A stretch of 39,974 bases of DNA from UBA1081 sp045535305. Lineage in GTDB: Bacteria > Bacillota > Clostridia > Oscillospirales > Acutalibacteraceae. Below are positions 7,885 through 17,022 of this stretch, in pieces; within the stretch, counting starts at the first letter, position 1, and each line of letters begins with the position of its first letter. Position numbers and translations under genes: made by a program. The stretch spans positions 1 through 39,974 of the forward strand of contig JAZSLJ010000084.1 in assembly GCA_045535305.1 (NCBI GenBank), read 5' to 3'. The notes beneath the pieces are model-generated. The model was not told where the DNA came from and made no database searches. It saw nothing but the letters and a program-made list of their open reading frames with translations.

Positions 7885-9429
7885 TTATGCAATTCCCAGT
7901 AATTTAAGGAATGTGCTGAAAAGATTCTTGATAAAACTGATGATTTTTTCAAAGAAGCCTTCTTTTTCACCGTAGTTGCCGGAATCGTTATCTTCTGTAA
8001 GAGGTACGAGTTCATCATCAATGTTTATAAGGAACTGTGAATAGTCAGCATTATCCCATACTGTAGGTTGTGCTTCCGATGCGAAAATGAATCTTACAAG
8101 CTCCCACTGTGCATCTGTGTGGTCAGAATGCATAAGGTCCTTGATAAACCAGGTGTATTCGGGATATGCACAAGTTGAAGCATCAATCATAATGTCTGCT
8201 GAAATGTGATTGTGTCCGCAGTCAACGGCCTGTACATAAGCCTGACCGAGAGATGTATCGGCAGTAGCGCAGGTTGCACCGAAAGATGTGTTAACTGTGT
8301 CAATAACGCTGTCGCCTATATTCATCTGGCTTACACATACAGGAGGAATTGTGCTTCCGTATTTTGCAATAATAGCAAGATTGCCGCCGTTTGCAATAAC
8401 ACCGTCGAGAATTTCTTTGTTATTAGCCTGAATTTCGTTGTGATAGTAGTCAATCTTTGCAATAAATTCATCACTTACATTATCGCCGATAAGAAGCTCT
8501 TTGGCTTTGTCGTATTCATTCTGACCGATAAGCGCCCAGATACCTGCCATTCTTGCGAATGTTGTTTTAAGACCAAGTTCAAATACATCATCAAGAATTG
8601 CATTGTTAAGGTCTTCAGCAATTTTGAGAATGTTACCGAGAACACCTGCTTTGGAAAGAGAATCAAAAAGAATGTTTACAAGTGTTGCAGATGCATCGTT
8701 GCCGAGCATCGTCATAAGATATGTTACAAGACCTGTCTCGTCAAACTTAATCTGACCGCTGAAAGGTTCGCCGCAGGTTGATACACCGTTAAATCCGCCG
8801 GAAAGCATAACAACGCTGTTTACATATTCATAGTTGTAGTCGTGAAGATATGTAGTAACAACGCAAGTACCCATACTGAAACCTACAAGATTAACTTTTT
8901 CAGCACCGGTTGCATCAAGTACAGCTTCAATGCAATCATGAAGCTGAGTTGCAATAGTCTGCATATCAAGACGCCAGTCATAGCTGAAATGTACTACTTC
9001 TTCCGCATCAAAACCGAGGTTTTTACATTCAATGGCAATTTTGCCCGAAAGTATAGATTCAGCATCGGGAATTGTATAGTTTGAAACTGTGTTGTGAACG
9101 GGCATGCCGTTCTCGTCGCAGGCAATACCGTCAAAAATTTTAACAAGAGCCTCGCTGAGCGGTGCACCCAATTCGGAATAATCACCCTTGCTAATAGATT
9201 TGCCGAGAGGTAAAACAAGGTCTTTAACAGCATTGACGATATCATCTGTTGAAGGAACAAATGCATTTTCGCCTGTTTCTGCATAGACAATGTCGGATGA
9301 CATAATGCCGTCAACAAAAATTACGGGGAGTTTTTCTTCTTCAGCAGCAAAAGCAACTGCTGTAAGAGCAGAGAGCATCATTATAGTTGATAAAATGATA
9401 CAAACTAACTTTTTGAATAATTTTTTCAT
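7885..9429 (-). CDS. Secreted alpha/beta hydrolase, LCAT/lipase-like
   Basis: A 514-residue exported hydrolase. Residues 1-29 are a Sec signal peptide with a basic start and a hydrophobic core ending in AVAFA. The mature part opens with LPVIFVDGIMSSDI, the oxyanion-loop strand of lecithin:cholesterol-acyltransferase-like lipases. The nucleophile elbow is GFSMG (183-187, Ser185), and FSYDWRLD (around 148-155) is also typical of LCAT relatives. The catalytic Asp and His are probably in the last third (GDSVIDT, CGHNHISAD). The C-terminus is a short amphipathic or hydrophobic tail (about 20 residues) after an acidic linker, perhaps a membrane association element. Substrate is unknown: lipid or ester. 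The start has a clear AAGGAG site. Expression probably depends on the palindromic operator upstream. Confidence 0.87.
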   Translation of the reverse strand: MKKLFKKLVCIILSTIMMLSALTAVAFAAEEEKLPVIFVDGIMSSDIVYAETGENAFVPSTDDIVNAVKDLVLPLGKSISKGDYSELGAPLSEALVKIFDGIACDENGMPVHNTVSNYTIPDAESILSGKIAIECKNLGFDAEEVVHFSYDWRLDMQTIATQLHDCIEAVLDATGAEKVNLVGFSMGTCVVTTYLHDYNYEYVNSVVMLSGGFNGVSTCGEPFSGQIKFDETGLVTYLMTMLGNDASATLVNILFDSLSKAGVLGNILKIAEDLNNAILDDVFELGLKTTFARMAGIWALIGQNEYDKAKELLIGDNVSDEFIAKIDYYHNEIQANNKEILDGVIANGGNLAIIAKYGSTIPPVCVSQMNIGDSVIDTVNTSFGATCATADTSLGQAYVQAVDCGHNHISADIMIDASTCAYPEYTWFIKDLMHSDHTDAQWELVRFIFASEAQPTVWDNADYSQFLINIDDELVPLTEDNDSGNYGEKEGFFEKIISFIKNLFSTFLKLLGIA

Positions 9430-9444
9430 ACCTGAAATCTCCTT

Positions 9445-9476
9445 TAATGGTATAATTCAGGTTAATTATACCATTA
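9445..9476. promoter_or_regulatory. 13-bp palindrome overlapping the hydrolase promoter (candidate operator)
   Basis: A perfect 13-bp inverted repeat (9445-9457 with 9464-9476, 6-base centre) covers the -10 region and transcription start zone of the hydrolase promoter. The half-site reads TAATGGTATAATT. The position is typical of a repressor operator. An RNA hairpin at the 5' end of the transcript is the alternative. No regulator gene is adjacent. Confidence 0.55.
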
Positions 9477-9492
9477 TTTTTTTTAATTTCAA
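9465..9492 (-). promoter_or_regulatory. Promoter of the secreted hydrolase gene
   Basis: On the minus strand TTGAAA (9487-9492), 16-base spacer, TATAAT (9465-9470), with TGG directly before the -10 as an extended element. The palindrome covers the -10 box. Confidence 0.65.
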
Positions 9493-9512
9493 TACACAAA
9501 AGAAAAATTTAC

Positions 9513-9540
9513 TTGCAATAAATAAAAAATAGTGTATAAT
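9513..9540 (+). promoter_or_regulatory. Promoter of metG
   Basis: TTGCAA (9513-9518), 16-base spacer, TATAAT (9535-9540). A second TATAAT follows directly at 9541-9546. The upstream in-frame ATG at 9545 is inside this element, supporting 9572 as the real start. No T-box leader is present in the roughly 30 bases of leader. Confidence 0.7.
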
Positions 9541-9571
9541 TATAATGTATAACTTTACGGAGGCACTAAAA

Positions 9572-11509
9572 ATGGAAAAACAAAAGTATTATATAACCAC
9601 AGCTATTGCATATACATCAAAAAAACCTCATATCGGCAACTCCTATGAAATTGTTCTTACCGATGCTATTGCTCGCTTCAGAAGATTACAGGACTATGAC
9701 GTGTTTTTTCTTACAGGTACTGATGAACACGGTCAGAAAATTGAGGAGTACGCAAAGAATGCAGGCGTAACACCCAAGGAGTACGTAGATAAAGTTGCAG
9801 GTGAAATCAGAGAAATCTGCGATATGCTTAATACCACTTACGATAAATTTATCAGAACTACTGACAACTATCACGAAAAAACTGTTCAGAAGATATTTAA
9901 AAAGCTCTATGAACAGGGTGATATTTACAAGAGTGAATATGAAGGACTTTACTGTACCCCCTGTGAATCTTTCTGGACAGAATCTCAGCTTGTAGACGGC
10001 AAATGTCCCGATTGCGGCAGGGAAGTAAAGCCTGCAAAGGAAGAAGCATATTTCCTTAAGCTCTCAAAGTATCAGAAACAGCTTGAAGATCATATTGAAA
10101 ATCATCCCAACTTTATTTATCCCGAAAGCCGTAAAAAAGAGATGCTTAATAACTTCATCAAGCCCGGACTTCAGGATTTGTGTGTATCAAGAACATCATT
10201 CAAATGGGGCGTTCCCGTTACATTCGATGATAAACACGTTATCTATGTTTGGATAGATGCACTTTCAAACTATATTACAGCTCTCGGCTACGACCCCGAC
10301 GGCTCATCAGACCTTTACAAAAAGTATTGGCCTGCAAATGTGCATATTATCGGTAAGGATATTATCCGTTTCCATACTATTTATTGGCCCATTATGCTTA
10401 TGGCTCTCGGTGAGTCTCTTCCCGAACAGGTTTACGGTCATCCCTGGCTTCTTTTCGGTGAAGATAAAATGAGTAAGTCTAAGGGTAATGTTATCTATGC
10501 TGACGAGCTTGTAAAACGTTTCGGCGTTGATGCGGTAAGATATTATCTTCTTTCGGAAATGCCCCACGCACAGGACGGCTCTATCTCTTACGATACAATG
10601 ATTGAACGTTATAATTCCGACCTTGCAAATACTATCGGTAATCTTGTAAATCGTACGGTTGCTATGGTGAATAAATATTTTGACGGCGAGCTTATTTGTA
10701 ACACAGAAGCAGAAGAACTTGACGAAGGCTTTAAGGCAGACATTCTTGCGGCTCTTCCCAAGGTAGAAAAGGCATTTGACGATTTCAGAATATGCGATGC
10801 TGTTGATGCGGTTCTTACTATTGCAAAAAGAAGCAATAAGTATATTGACGAAACAGCTCCCTGGGCTCTTGCAAAGGATGAAGAAAAGAAAAACCGTCTT
10901 GCAACAGTTCTTTATAACCTCGTTGAGAGCATAAGAATTATAGCAGTAGAGCTTTCTCCCTTTATGCCCGAAACATCAAAGGAAATTCTTGCACAGATTA
11001 ATTGTGATATTGATACTTATGAAAGTATCAAAACCTTTGGTGCAATTTCCGTTGGTTCAAAGGTTGGTTCAGCTACACCTCTTTTTGCAAGAATTGATGT
11101 TGAAAAAATAACAGCCGAAATACAGGCTGAAATGGCTGCAAAGGCACAGAATGCCAAAAATGCGGCTGAAATTGAAGGTGTCGCAAAAATCGGTATTGAC
11201 GATTTTGCAAAGGTTGACTTAAGAGTTGCTGAAATTACCGATTGCGTACCTGTAAAGCGTGCAAAAAAATTATTACAGCTCACACTTAATGACGGCACAG
11301 ACAAACCCAGAACTGTTGCATCAGGTATTGCTCTTTGGTATAAGCCCGAAGACCTTATCGGCAGAAAAGTCATTGTTGTGTCAAATCTTAAACCTGCTGT
11401 ACTGTGCGGAGTTGAAAGCTGCGGAATGATTCTTGCGGCTGACTGTGCAGAAAACGATGTTAAGGTTATTTTTGTTGATGACCTTCCCGCAGGAGCTAAG
11501 ATAAGATAA
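9572..11509 (+). CDS. metG: Methionine-tRNA ligase with C-terminal tRNA-binding domain
   Basis: Class I aminoacyl-tRNA synthetase charging tRNA-Met, cytoplasmic, 645 residues. Seen: the HIGH-type motif KPHIGN (around 18-23), a zinc knuckle with CTPC and CPDC (around 127-150), the KMSKSKGN motif (around 300), and a C-terminal EMAP/Trbp111-like OB domain (DFAKVDLRVAEI through the VVSNLKPAVLCGVES stretch, last 100 residues). This is the longer form with the appended tRNA-binding domain typical of Firmicutes. GGAGG at 9559-9563 is eight bases before the ATG, fixing the start. Its stop codon overlaps the start of tatD by one base. Confidence 0.98.
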   Translation: MEKQKYYITTAIAYTSKKPHIGNSYEIVLTDAIARFRRLQDYDVFFLTGTDEHGQKIEEYAKNAGVTPKEYVDKVAGEIREICDMLNTTYDKFIRTTDNYHEKTVQKIFKKLYEQGDIYKSEYEGLYCTPCESFWTESQLVDGKCPDCGREVKPAKEEAYFLKLSKYQKQLEDHIENHPNFIYPESRKKEMLNNFIKPGLQDLCVSRTSFKWGVPVTFDDKHVIYVWIDALSNYITALGYDPDGSSDLYKKYWPANVHIIGKDIIRFHTIYWPIMLMALGESLPEQVYGHPWLLFGEDKMSKSKGNVIYADELVKRFGVDAVRYYLLSEMPHAQDGSISYDTMIERYNSDLANTIGNLVNRTVAMVNKYFDGELICNTEAEELDEGFKADILAALPKVEKAFDDFRICDAVDAVLTIAKRSNKYIDETAPWALAKDEEKKNRLATVLYNLVESIRIIAVELSPFMPETSKEILAQINCDIDTYESIKTFGAISVGSKVGSATPLFARIDVEKITAEIQAEMAAKAQNAKNAAEIEGVAKIGIDDFAKVDLRVAEITDCVPVKRAKKLLQLTLNDGTDKPRTVASGIALWYKPEDLIGRKVIVVSNLKPAVLCGVESCGMILAADCAENDVKVIFVDDLPAGAKIR

Positions 11510-12270
11510 TGTATACTGTTTTCGATTCACACGCCCATTACAATGATGAGCAGTTTGATATCGACCGTGATTCTTTGCTCGCTTCTTTACCCGAAGCGGG
11601 CATTGTCGGTATTATAAATTGCGGAACAGATATTCAATCTTCATTGGATTCTATTGCATACGCTGAAAAATATCCCTATATTTACGCGGCTTGCGGTTTT
11701 CATCCGGAAGCGGCAAACGATGTAAAAGACGGCGATTTATATAAAATTGAATCAATGCTTTCTCATCCGAGATGTGTTGCATTGGGTGAAATAGGTCTTG
11801 ATTATCATTACGATTTTGTGCCTAAAGATATTCAGCTTGATGTGTTTGAACGTCAGCTTGAAATTGCTGTAAAATGTGATATTCCCGTAATTGTTCACGA
11901 CAGGGAAGCCCATGCAGACACTCTTGCACTTTTGAAAAAATACCGACCTAAGGGAGTGTTGCATTGTTTTTCGGGCAGTGTAGAAACTGCTCGTGAAATA
12001 CTTAATTTAGGTATGTATATAGGCTTAGGCGGTGCCGTAACATTTAAAAATGCTGTAAAGCCAGTTGAGGTTGCAGGGTATGTGCCCGAAGACAGGCTTC
12101 TTGTTGAAACCGATTGCCCTTATATGGCACCTGTACCTAAACGCGGAAAGAGAAATGATTCTTCATATATTATTTATGTTGCGGAAAAGATTGCAGAAAT
12201 AAGGAATTGTACCGCAGAACATATTTTGTCTGTTACTGCAGATAACGCACGCAAACTGTTTAATATTTAA
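11509..12270 (+). CDS. tatD: TatD family metal-dependent hydrolase/DNase
   Basis: A 253-residue amidohydrolase-fold enzyme; TatD proteins are metal-dependent 3'-5' DNases, and some also act on other substrates. Seen: the DSHAHYND metal motif at the N-terminus, GEIGLDYHYDF, PVIVHDREA, VLHCFSGS and the C-terminal ETDCPYMAPVPKRGKRN signature. The ATG overlaps the metG stop as TAATG. The metG-tatD pairing is a common Firmicute arrangement and implies translational coupling. Confidence 0.95.
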   Translation: MYTVFDSHAHYNDEQFDIDRDSLLASLPEAGIVGIINCGTDIQSSLDSIAYAEKYPYIYAACGFHPEAANDVKDGDLYKIESMLSHPRCVALGEIGLDYHYDFVPKDIQLDVFERQLEIAVKCDIPVIVHDREAHADTLALLKKYRPKGVLHCFSGSVETAREILNLGMYIGLGGAVTFKNAVKPVEVAGYVPEDRLLVETDCPYMAPVPKRGKRNDSSYIIYVAEKIAEIRNCTAEHILSVTADNARKLFNI

Positions 12271-12304
12271 TAAACTTTAAATAAAATGATAAAGGAGAGA
12301 TAAA

Positions 12305-13675
12305 ATGATTAAGCGATTTTACTTGGGTAATGCACCGGAGCTTGAAAGATATGCAAGGCTTTGCAGGGAAGACGGAGCCATAGATCCGGAGCTTTACACA
12401 AAATTTATGGTCAACAGAGGTTTAAGAGACCTTAACGGTAAGGGTGTTCTTACAGGACTTACCGAGATAAGCGAGATTCAGTCCAAAAAGAATGTTGACG
12501 GTGTTGATGTTCCTTGTGAAGGTATGCTTTTTTACAGAGGCTACAATATAAAAGATATTATTGCTGACTTTTCAAAAAGAGGCAGATATTGCTTTGAAGA
12601 AACAGTATACATTTTGCTTTTCGGTAGATTACCTAATGAAGCAGAACTTGATGAATTCAAAAATGTACTTATAAATTACAGAGAATTGCCTGTATCTTTT
12701 GTAAGGGATTTCATTATGAAAGCACCGTCCGGTGATATTATGAACTCTCTTGCAAGAAGCGTGCTCGCACTGTATTCCTACGATGAAAAGCCCGATGATA
12801 CAAGTATAGACAATGTTTTAAGACAATGTATAAGACTTATTTCTCTTTTTCCGATGCTTTCTGTTTACGGATATCAGGCATATAATTACTATGTAAAAGG
12901 GAACGAAAGCTTTTTTATTCACGAACCCAAACCCGAATATTCAATAGCAGAGAATATTCTTTATATGCTCCGTCTTGACGGAAAATTCACTGCTCTTGAA
13001 GCACAGTTGCTTGATATGGCTCTTGTTCTTCACGCAGAACACGGCGGCGGTAACAATTCATCATTCACAACTCATGTTGTTACATCATCAGGTACTGATA
13101 CTTATTCAGCAATCGCTGCTGCCCTCGGCTCGCTCAAAGGTCCTCGTCATGGCGGAGCAAACATAAAAGTCCGTCATATGCTTATGGATATAAAAGAAAA
13201 TGTACATGACTGGAATGACGAGGAAGAAATCAAGGCGTATCTTATGAAAATCCTCAATAAAGAAGCTTTTGATAACAGCGGTCTTATATACGGTATCGGT
13301 CATGCGGTTTATTCGCTTTCCGACCCCAGAGCAGAGGTTTTCAAAGGTTTTGTTGAAAAACTTGCTGGTGAAAAAGGCCTTGAAAATGAATATAATCTTT
13401 ATGCAAATATTGAACGCCTTGCCCCCGATGTGATTGCGCAGAAACGCAAAATGTACAAGGGTGTAAGTGCAAATGTGGATTTCTATTCGGGCTTTGTTTA
13501 TGATATGCTGGGCATTCCCGAAGAACTTTATACCCCGATTTTTGCCGATGCAAGAATTGCAGGCTGGAGCGCTCACCGTCTTGAAGAAATTATCAACTCA
13601 GGTAAAATAATCCGTCCTGCATATATGAACGTGCAGGACAGACGCGATTATATTTCAATGGAAAAAAGAAAGTAA
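12305..13675 (+). CDS. gltA: Citrate synthase
   Basis: Condenses acetyl-CoA and oxaloacetate to citrate in the cytoplasm; here probably feeding glutamate synthesis, since no other TCA gene is nearby. Seen: HAEHGGGNNSSF with the active-site His, GPRHGGAN, GIGHAVYSLSDPRAEVF with the second His and Asp region, and the C-terminal RIAGWSAHRLEEI. The 456-residue length is longer than the roughly 370-residue type but matches a clostridial long form with an extra N-terminal segment. The substrate could also be propionyl-CoA (2-methylcitrate synthase); no prp genes are present to support that. The AAAGGAGA site precedes the ATG. Confidence 0.93.
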   Translation: MIKRFYLGNAPELERYARLCREDGAIDPELYTKFMVNRGLRDLNGKGVLTGLTEISEIQSKKNVDGVDVPCEGMLFYRGYNIKDIIADFSKRGRYCFEETVYILLFGRLPNEAELDEFKNVLINYRELPVSFVRDFIMKAPSGDIMNSLARSVLALYSYDEKPDDTSIDNVLRQCIRLISLFPMLSVYGYQAYNYYVKGNESFFIHEPKPEYSIAENILYMLRLDGKFTALEAQLLDMALVLHAEHGGGNNSSFTTHVVTSSGTDTYSAIAAALGSLKGPRHGGANIKVRHMLMDIKENVHDWNDEEEIKAYLMKILNKEAFDNSGLIYGIGHAVYSLSDPRAEVFKGFVEKLAGEKGLENEYNLYANIERLAPDVIAQKRKMYKGVSANVDFYSGFVYDMLGIPEELYTPIFADARIAGWSAHRLEEIINSGKIIRPAYMNVQDRRDYISMEKRK

Positions 13676-13685
13676 TTTGTATAAG

Positions 13686-13720
13686 ATTCAAGCCGCAGTT
13701 TTGCGGTTTGAATTTTTTTC
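13686..13720 (+). terminator. Intrinsic terminator after citrate synthase
   Basis: An 11-bp stem with one G-T pair (13686-13696 with 13703-13713, 6-base loop) is followed directly by a run of seven or more Ts, starting 10 bases after the stop codon. Confidence 0.88.
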
Positions 13721-13739
13721 CTAAATTTTAATAATTTAC

Positions 13740-13769
13740 TTGTTTTTTCTTAATATTGTGATGTATAAT
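13740..13769 (+). promoter_or_regulatory. Probable promoter of the AI-2E/YtvI-like gene
   Basis: TTGTTT (13740-13745), 18-base spacer, TATAAT (13764-13769), about 37 bases before the ATG. The -10 is perfect and the -35 is weak. Confidence 0.5.
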
Positions 13770-13806
13770 AAATAAATATAATAACCAAATTTTTGAAGGT
13801 GAAAAT

Positions 13807-14946
13807 ATGGATAAAACCCAAAAGCGTTGGACTTTTATAGTTAATGTTTTATATTTTCTTATATTTGTTGCAGCATTTGTGCTTTTTATGAAATATGCAT
13901 TTTGGATGATATTTCCTTTTATCTTTGCACTTTGTGTTGCTGCACTTTTGCAAAAGCCGCTAAAGTTATTAACAAAAAATAAAAAATCACCAAAAGGACT
14001 TATCAGTGCGCTGTTGTCCTTGCTTGTTTTCGGTGTGATTTTGGGTATTGTTGCACTTGGCGGCGCTAAGCTTGTTACAAGTGTTATGGATTTTGTAAGT
14101 TATTTTACAGACAGATGTACAAGCTTTGCTGATGTTTTTGACGTTATAAAAAACGCATACCTTTCTTTTGATATAGCAAAGCAGCTTCCGCCTGTCGTAA
14201 ACGATTATGTAACAAGCGGTATTGATACGATAAGAGATTACTTCTTAAGCGGTGAAATCGTTACAGCCATAACTGATAATATTTCTAAAATTATTTCGCC
14301 GTTAAGCAGTGTTATTACTACTGTACCGTCTTTTCTTGCAGGTCTTTTAATATCAATTGTTGCAACCTGTTTTATGACCGCTACATTTGACGATATAAAA
14401 GAATTTGTATTAAGACAGTTTAATGATATGGAAAAAGCTAAAAGAGCAAAGCAGATACTCATAAGCTCTATCGGTAAGATGATTAAAGCATATACTATCA
14501 TTATCTGCATTACAACTGCCGAATTGTTTATCGGTTTATCGATTCTTAAATTTATAGGTTTAACTGATGCTTCACATATTTTACTTATAAGCTTTTTGAT
14601 AGCCCTTATCGATATTGTCCCTGTACTCGGTACCGGTACGGTTCTTGTTCCGTGGAGCATTATCAGTTTTATATCAGGAAAAATCGGAATGGGTATTGGT
14701 ATTCTGGTAATTTATGCGGTGGTATCTGTTATTCGTCAGTTTATGGAGCCAAAACTTGTTGCAGGACAGGTGGGTATTTCTCCCGTTGTTACAATTATGG
14801 CTATGTATATCGGTATTAAGGTTTTTGGTGCAATAGGTATCTTTATTCTGCCTTTTATCGTAATTATAGTTAAGCTTCTTAATGATGAGGGAATTATTCA
14901 TATATTTAATTCCTCGGCTAAACATGAAAATAAGATTCAAAACTGA
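13807..14946 (+). CDS. AI-2E family permease, YtvI-like sporulation membrane protein
   Basis: A 379-residue polytopic membrane protein of the AI-2E/PerM family with about eight helices: two near the N-terminus (residues 10-45), one at 60-85, a soluble section around 90-150, then clusters at 160-190, 225-290 and 300-365. The motif DIVPVLGTGTVLVPW and the following MEPKLVAGQVGISPVVTIMAMYIG are family hallmarks; DI-P-LGTG with this spacing resembles YtvI, a sporulation protein. The transported substrate is not known for YtvI; relatives export signalling molecules or exchange Na+/H+. It stands alone between the citrate synthase terminator and the phosphoesterase gene. Confidence 0.85.
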   Translation: MDKTQKRWTFIVNVLYFLIFVAAFVLFMKYAFWMIFPFIFALCVAALLQKPLKLLTKNKKSPKGLISALLSLLVFGVILGIVALGGAKLVTSVMDFVSYFTDRCTSFADVFDVIKNAYLSFDIAKQLPPVVNDYVTSGIDTIRDYFLSGEIVTAITDNISKIISPLSSVITTVPSFLAGLLISIVATCFMTATFDDIKEFVLRQFNDMEKAKRAKQILISSIGKMIKAYTIIICITTAELFIGLSILKFIGLTDASHILLISFLIALIDIVPVLGTGTVLVPWSIISFISGKIGMGIGILVIYAVVSVIRQFMEPKLVAGQVGISPVVTIMAMYIGIKVFGAIGIFILPFIVIIVKLLNDEGIIHIFNSSAKHENKIQN

Positions 14947-15012
14947 ATCTGAAATATATGAATAAATTAACATTTAGTAAAAATTTAAATTAATAATTTT
15001 TTGGTGATTTAT

Positions 15013-16179
15013 ATGGCAATACATTCAGATATAAAAGTTTTTGATGACGGTACAACTGCTAAGTCAATCAGATTTAATGCAGACGGAAAGCTTAAACTTA
15101 TGCATATTACAGATACTCATCTTGATTCGGATAATATCGATGCATCGTTATGGCTTATTGCAAGAGCCTGTGATAAAGAAAAGCCCGATATTGTAGTTAT
15201 TACAGGTGATAATGTTGGTAATTACGGTGAATTTGAAGTAACAAAGGGATATATTGACAGACTTATGTCTGTTTTTGAGGACAGAAATATCCCCGTTGCA
15301 GTAACCTTCGGTAATCATGACTCTGAAAATGAAGCAGGTATGACAAGAGAAGAACTTATGGCATATTATAACACTTTTTCTTGCTCACATTCTGTTGATG
15401 ACGGCGATATTTTACCCGGTTGCGGTACATATAATGTTCCTGTACTTGCTCATGACTCAGATGAAATGAAATTTAATCTGTGGATATTTGATTCCGGTTC
15501 ATATGATGATGAAGGCCATTATGCCAACGTTGACGCTGCTATTGTTGAATGGTACAGAACAAAATCCGATAAAATTAAAGCATCAAACGGCGGAAAAATT
15601 GTTTATTCAATGGCTTTTCAGCATACTATTGTTCCCGATGTTTATGATGCGCTCAAAAAGGTAAAAGGGCATAAGCTTTTTTCATTTGCACATATGTACA
15701 ATAAAAATGATTATTATACATTTGACCCTAAGGTGAAAAATTACGGTACCTTCAATGAAACACCCTGCTGCGGATATTATAATCACGGTCAGTTTGATGC
15801 TATGGTGGAAAAAGGTGATGTTCTCGGTATTTTTACAGGTCATGACCATACTAATGCTTTCGGTGTACAGCATAAGGGGATTGATATTGTAAATACAATC
15901 AGCTGTCGCTATAACGGGGACAGATTTTCATCACAATATGGCTACAGAATACTTGAAATAGATGAAAATAATACATCCGAATATACATCACGCGTTGAGC
16001 ATTGGTATGATATGTTTACCTATGAAGATATTGCATCTGTAAAAGCATCAGGTGATGAGTTCGGTTACAGTACTGCAAAATTGATTAAATACAAAGGAAT
16101 CGGCAGAAAAATATTTGAAAAAATCTGCCGCGGTTTTACTCACATTGTTACAGGCAGACAGGTTACATATCCGGATTGA
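15013..16179 (+). CDS. Metallophosphoesterase (calcineurin-like fold)
   Basis: A 388-residue dimetal phosphoesterase. Seen in order: MHITDTHLDSDN (Asp-x-His, around 31-42), VVITGDNVG (Asp), FGNHDSENE (Asn-His), FQHT (His), and GHDHTN (His-x-His), completing the metallophosphatase ligand set. No signal peptide is present, so it is probably cytoplasmic. Such single-domain proteins resemble ICC/YkuE-like or purple-acid-phosphatase-like enzymes acting on nucleotides, lipids or phosphodiesters; the substrate is unknown. GGTGA six bases before the ATG at 15013 sets the start, rather than the TTG at 15001. It is followed 45 bases later by the SanA-like gene, probably in one transcript. Confidence 0.87.
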   Translation: MAIHSDIKVFDDGTTAKSIRFNADGKLKLMHITDTHLDSDNIDASLWLIARACDKEKPDIVVITGDNVGNYGEFEVTKGYIDRLMSVFEDRNIPVAVTFGNHDSENEAGMTREELMAYYNTFSCSHSVDDGDILPGCGTYNVPVLAHDSDEMKFNLWIFDSGSYDDEGHYANVDAAIVEWYRTKSDKIKASNGGKIVYSMAFQHTIVPDVYDALKKVKGHKLFSFAHMYNKNDYYTFDPKVKNYGTFNETPCCGYYNHGQFDAMVEKGDVLGIFTGHDHTNAFGVQHKGIDIVNTISCRYNGDRFSSQYGYRILEIDENNTSEYTSRVEHWYDMFTYEDIASVKASGDEFGYSTAKLIKYKGIGRKIFEKICRGFTHIVTGRQVTYPD

Positions 16180-16224
16180 GTATAATTGTGTTTTTTAGTG
16201 AGGAAATAAATGTAAGAGGAAATT

Positions 16225-16929
16225 ATGAAAACTATCAATAATAAAATTAAAAAAATTATGATTATTTGTATTTGCGTAATTTTTGGATTGTGTTTGATTT
16301 GCGGCATTTATGCTCTATGTGTCAATAGTTATGTTAAATCATCAAGTGAGGAATATATTTTGTCGGTCGATGATGCATCAAAACTTGAGGATGTGGACTG
16401 TATACTCGTACTCGGTGCAGGTGTTAACGGTGATACATTAAGCCATATGCTGGAAGATAGAGTAAAAACAGGCATAACCCTTTATGAAAACGGTGCATCG
16501 CCAAAAATTCTTATGAGCGGTGATCACGGTAGGGAAGAATACGATGAAGTAAATGCTATGAAAGCTTACGCAATAGAAAACGGTGTGCTGTCAGAAGACA
16601 TTTTTATGGATCACGCAGGCTTTTCTACTTATGAATCTATGTACAGAGCAAGAGATATTTTTTGTGTAAAGAAAATTATAGTCATTTCGCAGAAATATCA
16701 TCTTTACAGAGCAATTTATATTGCAAGGTATTTAGGCCTTGATGCATACGGAGTTGACAGTCAGCTTCGCCCTTATGCTACGGATACAAATATATATAAC
16801 ACTGTAAGAGAATTTCTTGCAAGAAACAAAGATTTTCTCTATGTAAGATTTAATCCCGAACCGACTTATCTTGGTGAAGTTGTACCTATCAGCGGTAACG
16901 GTGATATAACAAATGATAAGGGTGTATAA
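16225..16929 (+). CDS. SanA/YdcF-like DUF218 membrane-anchored protein
   Basis: A 234-residue protein with one N-terminal membrane helix (around 10-32) and an extracytoplasmic DUF218 domain. Seen: DCILVLGAGVNGD, MLEDRVKTGITLYENG, ILMSGDHGREEYDEV and the C-terminal VISQKYHLYRAIYIARYLGL, the SanA-type pattern. SanA of enterobacteria affects envelope permeability to vancomycin; the biochemical reaction of the family is not settled, but the Asp/His-rich pocket suggests nucleotide or polar ligand binding. AAGAGGA precedes the ATG. A hairpin terminator follows. Confidence 0.85.
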   Translation: MKTINNKIKKIMIICICVIFGLCLICGIYALCVNSYVKSSSEEYILSVDDASKLEDVDCILVLGAGVNGDTLSHMLEDRVKTGITLYENGASPKILMSGDHGREEYDEVNAMKAYAIENGVLSEDIFMDHAGFSTYESMYRARDIFCVKKIIVISQKYHLYRAIYIARYLGLDAYGVDSQLRPYATDTNIYNTVREFLARNKDFLYVRFNPEPTYLGEVVPISGNGDITNDKGV

Positions 16930-16983
16930 AACGCCGAAATTAATTTGTCCTGTAAAACTTTCAGAAATTTAATTTGTATGATA

Positions 16984-17016
16984 AAAACTCACAGTTCATC
17001 GCTGTGAGTTTTATTT
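16984..17016. terminator. Bidirectional intrinsic terminator
   Basis: A perfect 11-bp stem (16984-16994 with 17002-17012, 7-base loop) lies between the convergent SanA-like and DUF421 genes. It is A-rich on the left and T-rich on the right, so it can serve both strands. Confidence 0.85.
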
Positions 17017-17022
17017 ATATTT

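Noticed and set aside
9445..9484. Plus-strand intrinsic terminator (13-bp stem then eight Ts)
   Set aside because: No plus-strand gene ends here; the stem is AT-only in large part and sits exactly on a minus-strand promoter, so an operator role fits better.
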